NCBI GenBank assembly: GCA_963803375.1
Contig: CAWDMB010000006.1
Span: 1 to 64,000 of the forward strand
DNA from: JAOPZW01 sp963803375
GTDB lineage: Bacteria > Actinomycetota > Thermoleophilia > Solirubrobacterales > Solirubrobacteraceae
Direction: 5' to 3'
DNA: 64,000 nt
The notes below the pieces were generated by a model that was not told where the DNA came from, did no database searches, and saw nothing but the letters and a program-made list of their open reading frames with translations. Position 1 is the first letter of the stretch. The number at the start of each line of letters is the position of its first letter. Shown one piece after another: positions 42,043 to 49,816 of this stretch. The position numbers and the translations under genes were made by a program.

Positions 42043-42065
42043 CCCCGCATTGTGCCCGACGCCGC

Positions 42066-42935
42066 TCAGGCCGCCGGCAGCCGGCCCGCGCTGCGCGCGA
42101 TCCGCTCCCACGGGTCGGCCGGGCGCTCGAGCACGTCGCGCAGCGTGAAGCGGTCGGCGCGCAGGGCCGGGTCCTCGAGCTCATCCCAGCGCAGCGGCGT
42201 GGCGACCGGCGCGCCCGGGCGCGGGCGGACGGCGTAGGGCGGCACCGCGGTCGCCGCGCGCGCGTTGCGGTTGACGTCGACGAAGAGCCGGCCCTCGCGC
42301 TTGCGCACGTAGAACTCCGTCGTCAGCTCGGCGGGCCGGCGCGCGACGAGCTCGTCGGCGACGGCGCGTGCCGCCGCGTGCACCGCCGGGAAGCCGTAGC
42401 GGCGCCGGATCGGGACGACGACGTGGACCCCGCGCGAGCCGGTCGTCATGGCCCAGGGCTCGGTGCCGAGCTCGCGCAGCAGCGCGCCGAGCGCGAGCGC
42501 CGTGCGCCGGACGAGCCCGAAGGCGTCGTGGCCGTCGCCGGCGGGATCGAGGTCCCAGATCATCCGGTCGGGGCGATCGAGGCGGTCCGCCCGCGACGTC
42601 CACACGTGCGGCGTGACGCAATTCTGGTTGGCCAGCCAGACGAGCGCGGCGGCGTCGTCGGCAAGGACATGGACGAGGCGCCCGCCGCGCTTGGCCACCT
42701 CGACGCGGTGCAGCCAGTCGGGCGCGCCGCGCGGGAGGTTCTTCTGGAAGAAGCCGTCGCGCCCGATCCCGGCATTGAAGCGCTGCATCGAGACGGGGCG
42801 CCCGCGGACGTGCGGGACCATCCAGGTGGCGGCGTCGCGGTAGTACGCCGCGAGGTCGCCCTTCGTGATCCCGTCGGCCGGGAAGAGCACCTTGTCCGGG
42901 TGCGTGATCGTGACGTCGCGGCGCCCGGCGCGCAT
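42066..42935 (-). CDS. LigD-type DNA polymerase domain protein (archaeo-eukaryotic primase fold)
   Basis: A 289-residue protein from ATG 42935. The PolDom signatures are VTITHPDKVLFPADGITKGD, PVSMQRFNAGIGRDGFFQKN, the MIWDLDPAGDG motif with the catalytic Asp pair, TTGSRGVHVVVPI, and the third acidic residue in LFVDVNRNARA. In mycobacterial LigD this domain fills gaps during non-homologous end joining and is fused to a ligase. Here it stands alone, with a separate ligase nearby. Ku is not in the window. Three ~40-bp repeats lie upstream of its start. Confidence 0.95.
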   Translation of the reverse strand: MRAGRRDVTITHPDKVLFPADGITKGDLAAYYRDAATWMVPHVRGRPVSMQRFNAGIGRDGFFQKNLPRGAPDWLHRVEVAKRGGRLVHVLADDAAALVWLANQNCVTPHVWTSRADRLDRPDRMIWDLDPAGDGHDAFGLVRRTALALGALLRELGTEPWAMTTGSRGVHVVVPIRRRYGFPAVHAAARAVADELVARRPAELTTEFYVRKREGRLFVDVNRNARAATAVPPYAVRPRPGAPVATPLRWDELEDPALRADRFTLRDVLERPADPWERIARSAGRLPAA

Positions 42936-43003
42936 GAGCGGGGACGCTAAATCATCGCCGCGTAGTCCGTGTGCGCGATCGTGGCGGCGATCACGTCGGC
43001 GCT

Positions 43004-43121
43004 CCGCTCGCATCCCGTAGGCGCGGAGAGCGGGTCGATCCCCGCTCGCATCCCGTTGGGCTGCGGAGAGGGGCTCCAGCCCCGCTCGGATCGCGTTGGC
43101 CTGCGGAGAGTGGATCGAGGC
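43004..43121 (+). repeat. Three imperfect ~40-bp repeats between the polymerase and KdpD-sensor genes
   Basis: Units start at 43004, 43042 and 43082 with CCGCTCGCATCCCG or CCGCTCGGATCGCG and each contains GCGGAGAG. Spacing is 38-40 bases. They could be a repeated extragenic element or a duplicated terminator stem; no protein repeat is involved. Confidence 0.75.
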
Positions 43122-44239
43122 TAATGGCCGCTGCGCCCGTCGCGGGCGCCGGCGCGGTCGGCCACGATCCGCACGTCGACCTCGGGCAGCAGCCGCACGA
43201 GGCGCATCGGCAGCGCCTCGCGCAGGCGGCCGAGCCCGCGTCGCCCGGAGGGCGCGCCGAGCAGCACGTACGTCGTCCCGCGCTCGCGCGCCACGCGCGC
43301 GGCCGCGTCGGCGACGTCGTCGTGCTCGTCGACGATCAGCCGCGCATCCAGGACGGCGGCGAGCCGGCGGAGGTCCTCGAGGGCGGCGCGCTCCTGCGCC
43401 GTCGGTTCGGCGCCCGGATCGCGGACCACGAGGATGTCGAGCTCGGCCGCGAGGCGCTGGGCCGCGCGCCACGCGCGGCGCACGACGCGCTCGGAGCCCG
43501 GGCCGAGCTCGGCCAGCGCGAGCAGGCGCTCGGCGATCGGCTGCAGCTCCCTCGATCCGAAGAGCCGCTCCTCGCGCGCGTCGAGCGGGTCGCGCACGAG
43601 GCGCTTGGCCTCGACGTCCTCGGCGACCTGGCGCAGCGCGACCTCGCGCAACGCCTGCAGGTTCTCGATCCGGAAGAAGCCGCCGAGCGCAGCCGGGACG
43701 CGGGCGGCCGGATAGATCTTGCCCTCGCGCAGCCGCGCGAGCAGCGCCTCGGGCGTGAGGTCGAGCAGGACGACCTCGTCGGCCGCCGTCAGCACCGCGT
43801 CGGGCACGGTCTCGCGGACGCGGACGCCGGTCAGCTCGGCGACCTGGTCGTTGAGGCTCTCGAGGTGCTGGACGTTCATGGTCGAGAACACGTCGATGCC
43901 GGCAGCCAGCAGATCGGCGACGTCCTCGAAGCGCTTGGGGTGCTCGGTGCCCGGGGCGTTGGTGTGCGCGAGCTCGTCGACGAGCGCGAGCTCGGGCGCG
44001 CGGCGCAGCACGGCGGGGAGGTCCATCTCCTGCAGGACGACGCCGCGGCGCTCGATCCGCCGTCGCGGCACGACCTCCAGGCCGGCCGCCTCCGCGGCCG
44101 TCTCGTCGCGCCCGTGGGTCTCCAGCAGGCCGATCGCGACGTCGCGGCCCGCCTCCGCCTCCGCGCGGCCGTCCTGGAGCATGCGGAACGTCTTGCCGAC
44201 GCCCGCCGCCATCCCGAGGAAGACCTTGTGATGACCCAT
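43121..44239 (-). CDS. Detached N-terminal sensor module of KdpD
   Basis: A 372-residue cytoplasmic protein from ATG 44239. It opens GHHKVFLGMAAGVGKTFRML, the KdpD signature with a Walker A, and has the Walker B-like LVDELAHTNAPG. A universal-stress-protein (USP) domain (~230-355, LDILVVRDPG to TTYVLLGAPSGRRGLG) follows, after which the protein ends. In normal KdpD (~900 residues) four membrane helices, a GAF-like domain and the kinase core come next; here these are a separate gene at 53153-54568. The USP domain binds c-di-AMP in some bacteria. It is divergent from the pump operon, 3.0 kb away, with an unrelated gene between. Confidence 0.92.
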   Translation of the reverse strand: MGHHKVFLGMAAGVGKTFRMLQDGRAEAEAGRDVAIGLLETHGRDETAAEAAGLEVVPRRRIERRGVVLQEMDLPAVLRRAPELALVDELAHTNAPGTEHPKRFEDVADLLAAGIDVFSTMNVQHLESLNDQVAELTGVRVRETVPDAVLTAADEVVLLDLTPEALLARLREGKIYPAARVPAALGGFFRIENLQALREVALRQVAEDVEAKRLVRDPLDAREERLFGSRELQPIAERLLALAELGPGSERVVRRAWRAAQRLAAELDILVVRDPGAEPTAQERAALEDLRRLAAVLDARLIVDEHDDVADAAARVARERGTTYVLLGAPSGRRGLGRLREALPMRLVRLLPEVDVRIVADRAGARDGRSGH

Positions 44240-44260
44240 CCTCGTCGGATCTTGACGCGA
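44237..44260. repeat. 24-bp motif, left copy
   Basis: It begins at the complement of the KdpD-sensor start codon (CATCCTCGTCGGATCTTG, then ACGCGA). It matches 47168-47191 at 21 of 24 positions, in the same orientation; GGATCTTGACGCGA is identical. It may be a Kdp-control site. Confidence 0.8.
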
Positions 44261-44363
44261 GCGCCCGCGTGCCGACGCGACCCGTGCCGCGGTCGCAGCC
44301 GCGGACCGGTCACGACCGCGACGCGGGCGCGCAGCAGAGGGATTTCTCAGTTCGGCGGCGCCG

Positions 44364-47036
44364 TCACCACGTCTCGAGGCGCTCGACCGCGCGCCGGCGC
44401 TCGATGCGCAGCCGCATGTCGAGCACGACGCAGCCGTTCGTCGTGCAGCGGACCGGGTTGAGGTCGGCCTCGACCAGCTCGGGGACCTCCCCGAGCAGCA
44501 GAGCGAAGCGCAGGATCAGCTCGCGCAGCGCCTCACGATCGAGCGGCGGGGCGCCCCGGAACCCGTCCAGCTGCGTGGCGACGCCGCTCGAGGAGTCGAT
44601 CAGCTCGTCGGCCTCGACGTCCGTCGCCGGCGGCAGGCGGAACGCAACCCCTTCGGCGAGGCCGGCCTGGCGACCGCCGAGGCCGACCGCGATCACCGCG
44701 CCCAGGTCGGGATCGCTGACGGTTCCGACCAGCACATCGGCGCCGGGCGCCACGAGCGGCTGGACGATCGCTCCGATCCATTCCCGTCCGGCCGTCTGCA
44801 CCCGTCGTTCGAGCTCGCGCCACCCGGATCGCACCGCCGACGCGCCCTCCAACCCGAGCAGCACGGCGTCGATCTCGCTCGAATGCGCCGGAGCCGCAAA
44901 ATCCGCCTTCAGCGCCACCGGGCCGCCGATCTCCTGCGCCGCCGCGACCGCGCCCTGGAGATCGCGGCAGCGATCCGAGGCGACGACCGGGATTCCGTGC
45001 GTGGCGAGCAGGGCTTCTGCGTCGCGGAGCGAAAGCCAACCGTCCGCGCGCCCATGATCGAGTCGCGATGAGACCAGCGCGCGCGCCGCCGTCTGGTTCA
45101 GGCCGGAATAGCGCGGGACCTCGCCGAGCGGCCGCGACAGCCACGCGCGACGCTCCGCCGCGCGCGCGAGCACGGCGGCGCACGAGTCGGGGAACAGGAA
45201 GTTCGGCACGCCCGAGCCCTTCCTCGCGGGCAGCCGGCCGTCCGACCGCACGACGGATGCCACGACGGGCTTGGGCTGCCCCTCCGAGACCGCGGAGATC
45301 GCCTCCAGCACGGCCTCCGGGTCACCGTCGTGATGGTCGATGTAGTAGGCCATCAGCGCATCGATGCCGGCGTCGCCGAGCAGCTCGCGGGCGCTCGCGG
45401 CGTAGTCGTCCGGTCCGGCGCCGATCCCCAAGACCACCGGGCACTGCGTGTCGCTTCTCTCTCTCAGCTCCAGCCCGCGCGTCGCGCAGGCGTCGGCGGC
45501 GAGCGCGGCCACGCCCGCGGAGTTGCTCACGATCCCGATCCGCCGTCCGCGCGGCAGCGGCTGGCTCTCGAACAGCTGGGCGGCATCGAACATCCCCTCG
45601 CCGCGGCGAAATCGCAGCACCCCGGCCTGCTGCAGGAGCGCGTCGGCGACCGCATCGCCGCGCAGCGCCGCAGCCGTGTGCGAGCGCGCCTGGCTGCGCG
45701 CCCGCTCGGCCCGTCGACGCCCCTTGACAGCGAGGATCGGCTTCTCGCGCGACACGCGCCGCGCGATCCGCGTGAAGCGCTCGGGATTGCCGAACGTCTC
45801 CACGTAGAGCATCGCCACGGCCGTCCGAGCGTCTTCCTCGCACCACTCGAGCAGATCGTTGGTCGAGACGTCGGCGGGGCTGCCGAGCGAGGCGAACATC
45901 GAGACCCCCAACTGCCGGGCCTCCGCATGCCCGAGCAGCTCGATCCCGAGCGCGGCCGCCTCGGAGCCGATCGCCAGAGCGCCGGCGCGCACGCTTGCGC
46001 CGCTGAACGTCGCGTTCAGGCTGACCTCGGCGGCGCTGTTGACCACTCCCAACGAGCTCGGCCCGACCAGCCGCAAGCCCGCGCCCCGGACGATCTCCAG
46101 CAGCCGCTCGTCTCGCGCCAGCGACGCGTCGCGGTCCTGCTCCGGACCCCCGCCGTCGACCCCGGGCCCGGCCGGGAGAATCAGCAGCGCTCTCGCTCCG
46201 CTGGCGGCCGCCTCGGTGGCGAATTCGAGCACGTCGTCGCCCGCGGCGGCGATGATCACGAGCTCCGGCGCGGGGTCCAGCTCGCCGAGGCTGAGAGCTG
46301 CTCGCATCGAGCAGACCACACCCCCCGCGCGATTGACGGGTGTCACCACCCCCTCGAAGCCGCCGGCGACGATGTTCGCCAGCACCGCGCCCCCCAGATT
46401 GCCCGACGTCGCCGCGGCGCCCACGACCGCCACCGACGCCGGCGCGAGGATCGGCCGCAACGCGGCGACCGCGGCGACATGGTCGCGCTCGTCGATCCGC
46501 TCCAGCAGCGCCTCCGTCGGCGTGATGTCGAGTGAGACCGTCAGCTCACCAAACGAACCCCGGCGCCGCACGCCGAAGCCGGCGCCCTCGAACACGCCCA
46601 GCATCGCCCGGTTGTCGCGCAGGACCTCCGCGTCGAACCGGTTGATCCCCCGCCCCGCCGCGATCTCCGCGAGCTGCTCGAGCATCCGGGTTCCGGCTCC
46701 GCGGCGCTGCCAGTCGTCGGCCACCGCAAACGCGACCTCGGCGGCGCGTGGCTCGCGCAGCCCGTCGAAGCCCGCGACCGCCACCACCGGGCCATCGTGC
46801 CGGGCGATCAGCGCGACCCGATCGACGCCGCCGGCCTCGGCGGCTGCGCGCGCGGCCATGTCGGTCCGCCCGCTGCCATGGAAGCGCATGTATCGGCTCT
46901 CCGCCGACAAGCCGTCGTAGAACTCCTTGATGTCGTCGAAATCCGCCGGCGCCGGCTCCTGCAACCGCAGCGTCGAGCCATCGCGCAGCAAGACGTCACG
47001 GACCAGCCGGGTCTCGCCCGTCCCCGAGATCGTCAC
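44364..47036 (-). CDS. GNAT plus acyl-CoA-synthetase (ADP-forming-like) fusion, Pat-related
   Basis: An 890-residue protein from GTG 47036, with AGGAG just upstream. Domains: GNAT acetyltransferase (~1-165; AFAVADDWQRRGAGTRML is the acetyl-CoA loop), CoA-binding Rossmann (~190-320; SVAVVGAAATSGNLGG), succinyl-CoA-ligase-like (~330-640; IGIVSNSAGVAALAAD), and ATP-grasp (~650-890; GPVALKADFAAPAHSSEIDA). This is the set of domains in bacterial protein acetyltransferase Pat, here with GNAT first. In Pat-type proteins the ligase part is often inactive and senses metabolites; the phospho-His expected in ADP-forming synthetases could not be confirmed. It sits in the Kdp locus but is probably unrelated to it. 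Confidence 0.9.
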   Translation of the reverse strand: MTISGTGETRLVRDVLLRDGSTLRLQEPAPADFDDIKEFYDGLSAESRYMRFHGSGRTDMAARAAAEAGGVDRVALIARHDGPVVAVAGFDGLREPRAAEVAFAVADDWQRRGAGTRMLEQLAEIAAGRGINRFDAEVLRDNRAMLGVFEGAGFGVRRRGSFGELTVSLDITPTEALLERIDERDHVAAVAALRPILAPASVAVVGAAATSGNLGGAVLANIVAGGFEGVVTPVNRAGGVVCSMRAALSLGELDPAPELVIIAAAGDDVLEFATEAAASGARALLILPAGPGVDGGGPEQDRDASLARDERLLEIVRGAGLRLVGPSSLGVVNSAAEVSLNATFSGASVRAGALAIGSEAAALGIELLGHAEARQLGVSMFASLGSPADVSTNDLLEWCEEDARTAVAMLYVETFGNPERFTRIARRVSREKPILAVKGRRRAERARSQARSHTAAALRGDAVADALLQQAGVLRFRRGEGMFDAAQLFESQPLPRGRRIGIVSNSAGVAALAADACATRGLELRERSDTQCPVVLGIGAGPDDYAASARELLGDAGIDALMAYYIDHHDGDPEAVLEAISAVSEGQPKPVVASVVRSDGRLPARKGSGVPNFLFPDSCAAVLARAAERRAWLSRPLGEVPRYSGLNQTAARALVSSRLDHGRADGWLSLRDAEALLATHGIPVVASDRCRDLQGAVAAAQEIGGPVALKADFAAPAHSSEIDAVLLGLEGASAVRSGWRELERRVQTAGREWIGAIVQPLVAPGADVLVGTVSDPDLGAVIAVGLGGRQAGLAEGVAFRLPPATDVEADELIDSSSGVATQLDGFRGAPPLDREALRELILRFALLLGEVPELVEADLNPVRCTTNGCVVLDMRLRIERRRAVERLETW

Positions 47037-47167
47037 AGCTCCTGACCGCCGTTCAGCGCCCGCACGTGCCGGTGATGTTGCCACGCGACCAGCGCGCGGA
47101 TGTGAACGAACGACACACGCCCGATGACGTGGCCGGCCGCGCTCGTGCGCGCGCGAGCACGCCCGGG

Positions 47168-47191
47168 CATCTTCATGGGATCTTGACGCGA
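47168..47191. repeat. 24-bp motif, right copy, upstream of the kdp pump operon
   Basis: It starts CATCTTCATGGGATCTTG and ends ACGCGA, 21 of 24 identical to 44237-44260. It lies about 50 bases before the first small open frame of the kdp operon, a plausible activator-site position, and includes a -35-like TTGACG. Confidence 0.8.
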
Positions 47192-47243
47192 CCGCGACGA
47201 TTCTCCACGCGATCTGCACGCCGGTGGGCGCACGATCGCGTGC

Positions 47244-47324
47244 GTGGACGCCGTCGCCATCCTGATCGCCGCCGCGACGTTCGCGGCGCTGCTGGCCCTG
47301 ATCGCGGGGCTCGATCGCGTATGA
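47244..47324 (+). CDS. 26-residue membrane peptide before kdpF
   Basis: GTG 47244 opens a 26-residue frame (MDAVAILIAAATFAALLALI, then AGLDRV) that is a single membrane helix ending in a charged Gly-Leu-Asp-Arg cap. Its stop overlaps the kdpF ATG. Similar tiny peptides with a G-x-D-R end are found before kdpF/kdpA in many bacteria and usually go unannotated. Function is unknown; a subunit-stabilising role like KdpF's is a guess. Confidence 0.65.
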   Translation: MDAVAILIAAATFAALLALIAGLDRV

Positions 47325-47410
47325 AGGGCGCCGATCTCTTCGGGCTGATCGTGTCGGTCGCCGTCTTCGCCTACCTGCTCTACGCGCTGCTGCGCGGGGA
47401 GCGCTTCTAG
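47321..47410 (+). CDS. kdpF: KdpF, small subunit of the Kdp K+ pump
   Basis: A 29-residue peptide from ATG 47321: MKGADLFGLIVSVAVFAYLL, then YALLRGERF. One membrane helix and the terminal (L/A)LxxxE(R/A)F motif are typical of KdpF, which stabilises KdpABC. It overlaps the preceding peptide by four bases and ends four bases before kdpA. Confidence 0.88.
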   Translation: MKGADLFGLIVSVAVFAYLLYALLRGERF

Positions 47411-47414
47411 CGCG

Positions 47415-49187
47415 ATGGTCCAGGGCTTCCTGCAGATCGCGATCTTCTGCGCCGTCCTCGTCGCCGTGCGGCCGCTGCTCGGCGGCTACATGGCGAAGGT
47501 CTTCACGGGCGAGCGCGTCTTCCTGAGCCCGGTCGTGGCCCCGCTCGAGCGGCTGACGCTCCGGGTCCTGCGCGTCGACCCTTCACGCGGGCAGGGCTGG
47601 AAGGCCTATGCCGGCTCGCTGCTCGTGCTCTCGGGCGTCTTCTGGCTCGCGCTGTTCTTGATCCTGCGCACGCAGACCCTGCACCCGTGGAACCCCGAGA
47701 GCTTCCACTCGGGCACGTGGGACGTGACCTTCAACACCGTCTCGTCGTTCATCACGAACACGAACTGGCAGTTCTACGGCGGCGAGACGACGATGACGTA
47801 CTTCAGCCAGATGGCCGGGCTGGCGGTCCAGAACTTCGTCTCGGCCGCCGTCGGCATCGTCGTCGCGATCGCGCTGATCCGCGCGATCGCGCACCGCCGC
47901 GGGGCCCAGCTCGGCGCCCAGGAGGGGACGCTCGGCAACTTCTGGGTCGACCTCACCCGCGCCCTCTTCTACGTCCTGCTGCCGATCTCGATCGTCGGCG
48001 CGCTCCTGCTCGTCTCCCAGGGCGTCACGCAGACGCTCGGCTCCTACGTCGACCTCAGGGGCATCGCCGGCGGCAGCGGTCGGCTCGCGCTCGGGCCGGT
48101 CGCCTCGCAGGAGGTCATCAAGGAGCTCGGCACGAACGGCGGCGGCTTCTTCAACGTCAACTCGGCGATGCCGTTCGAGAACCCCAACGGGATCTCGAAC
48201 TTCCTCGAGCTCTTCCTCATCCTCGTCATCCCCGTCTCGCTCACCGCGACTTACGGCCGGATGGTCGGCTCGCGCCGCCAGGGCACGGCGATCTTCGCCG
48301 CGATGGCGATCATCTTCGTCACCGGCGTCGTCGTCGCCTACGTCGCCGAGCAGCACGGGGCCCCCGCCCAGCACGCCGCCGGCCTGCACACGGCCGCCTT
48401 CGACGGCACGACGGGCGGCAACCTCGAGGGCAAGGAGCAGCGCTTCGGGATCGCGAACTCGAGCCTGTGGGCCGTCGTCACCACCGTCACCTCGTGCGGC
48501 GCCGTCAACACCGCCATGGAGTCGCTGACCGGCTTCGGCGGCCTCGTGCCCTTCGCGAACCTGTCGATGTCCGAGACGATCTTCGGCGGGGTCGGCACGG
48601 GCCTGTACTCGATGCTGCTCTTCGTCCTGCTCGCCGTCTTCATCGGCGGCCTCATGGTCGGCCGCACGCCCGAGTACCTGGGCAAGAAGATCGAGGCGCG
48701 CGAGATCAAGCTCGTCGCGCTCGGCACGCTCTTCACGCCGCTGACCGTGCTCTTCGCCAGCGCGCTGGCGCTCGGGACGAGGTACGGCGCGCCGTCGATC
48801 GTCGCCTCGGGCCCGCAGGGCTTCTCGGAGACGCTCTACGCCTACGCCTCGCAGGCCAACAACAACGGCTCGGCGTTCGCGGGCTACACGGGCTACGTCC
48901 AGCTCGAGCCCGGCAACCTCGGCGCCTTCGGCATCACCTTCGCCGACCTGGTGGGCGGCGTGGCGATGCTCGCCGCCCGCTTCGCGCCGATCGTCATCGT
49001 CCTCGCCGTCGCGGGCTCGCTGCTCTCGAAGCGCCCCGCCCCCGCCGGCCTCGGGACGCTGCGGACCGACACGCCGACCTTCGTCGGGCTGCTCGTCGCG
49101 ATCGTCGTCGTCGTCGGCGCGCTCACCTTCTTCCCCGCCCTCCTCCTCGGCCCCGTCGTCCAGGGCCTCACCGACCAGCTCTTCTGA
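47415..49187 (+). CDS. kdpA: Kdp K+-transporting ATPase subunit A
   Basis: A 590-residue membrane protein from ATG 47415. It is a superfamily-of-K+-transporters (SKT) channel-like subunit, with selectivity-loop regions at SFITNTNWQFYGGE, ELGTNGGGFFNVNSA, TVTSCGAVNTAMES and ASQANNNGSAFAGYTG. About ten membrane helices are visible. KdpA binds K+ and passes it to KdpB. Length is normal. It is followed by kdpC, not kdpB. Confidence 0.97.
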   Translation: MVQGFLQIAIFCAVLVAVRPLLGGYMAKVFTGERVFLSPVVAPLERLTLRVLRVDPSRGQGWKAYAGSLLVLSGVFWLALFLILRTQTLHPWNPESFHSGTWDVTFNTVSSFITNTNWQFYGGETTMTYFSQMAGLAVQNFVSAAVGIVVAIALIRAIAHRRGAQLGAQEGTLGNFWVDLTRALFYVLLPISIVGALLLVSQGVTQTLGSYVDLRGIAGGSGRLALGPVASQEVIKELGTNGGGFFNVNSAMPFENPNGISNFLELFLILVIPVSLTATYGRMVGSRRQGTAIFAAMAIIFVTGVVVAYVAEQHGAPAQHAAGLHTAAFDGTTGGNLEGKEQRFGIANSSLWAVVTTVTSCGAVNTAMESLTGFGGLVPFANLSMSETIFGGVGTGLYSMLLFVLLAVFIGGLMVGRTPEYLGKKIEAREIKLVALGTLFTPLTVLFASALALGTRYGAPSIVASGPQGFSETLYAYASQANNNGSAFAGYTGYVQLEPGNLGAFGITFADLVGGVAMLAARFAPIVIVLAVAGSLLSKRPAPAGLGTLRTDTPTFVGLLVAIVVVVGALTFFPALLLGPVVQGLTDQLF

Positions 49188-49189
49188 CC

Positions 49190-49816
49190 ATGCGCAAGGA
49201 CCTCGTCACCTCCGTGCTCGCCGTCGTCGTCCTGACCGTGATCCTCGGCCTCGCCTACCCGCTGCTCATCACCGGCGTCGCGCAGGTCGCGTTCCCCGGC
49301 CGCGCGGACGGCTCGCAGATCGAGCGCGACGGCCGCGTCGTCGGCTCGAGCCTGCTCGCGCAGCCGTTCGTGATCGACACGGGCCGCAGGGACCCCGACG
49401 GCAACGCGATCACGCGCCCGAACCCGCGCTACTTCCAGCCGCGCCCGTCGCAGAGCGACTACAGCGCCTCGGCGACGTTCTTCTCCAACCGCGGTCCCAA
49501 CGACGCCGCCGGGCGCGACTTCTACCGCGAGACGCTGAAGGGCGTCCTCGCCCTCGAGCGTCCGTTCACGCCCGGGCTGACCGCGCGGCGCGTGCCGATC
49601 GACGCGGTGACGACGTCGGCCTCCGGCGTCGACCCCCACATCTCGCAGGCCAACGCGCGCATCCAGGCCAACCGCGTGGCCCGCGTCAGGCGGCTCCCGC
49701 TCGCCCGCGTGCGGGCGCTCGTGGACGACCACACCGACGGCCGCGCGCTCGGCGTCCTCGGCGAGCCGGGCGTCAACGTCACCGAGCTCAACCTCGCCCT
49801 CGACCAGATCCGATGA
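49190..49816 (+). CDS. kdpC: Kdp K+-transporting ATPase subunit C
   Basis: A 208-residue protein from ATG 49190, two bases after the kdpA stop. One N-terminal membrane helix (VLAVVVLTVILGLAYPLLIT), then FPGRADGSQIERDGRVVGSS, RPSQSDYSASAT-like YFQPRPSQSDY, and the C-terminal VDPHISQANARIQANRVA and VNVTELNLALDQ blocks match KdpC. KdpC clamps the complex and raises nucleotide affinity. It lies before kdpB, an unusual order, and overlaps it by four bases. Confidence 0.96.
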   Translation: MRKDLVTSVLAVVVLTVILGLAYPLLITGVAQVAFPGRADGSQIERDGRVVGSSLLAQPFVIDTGRRDPDGNAITRPNPRYFQPRPSQSDYSASATFFSNRGPNDAAGRDFYRETLKGVLALERPFTPGLTARRVPIDAVTTSASGVDPHISQANARIQANRVARVRRLPLARVRALVDDHTDGRALGVLGEPGVNVTELNLALDQIR

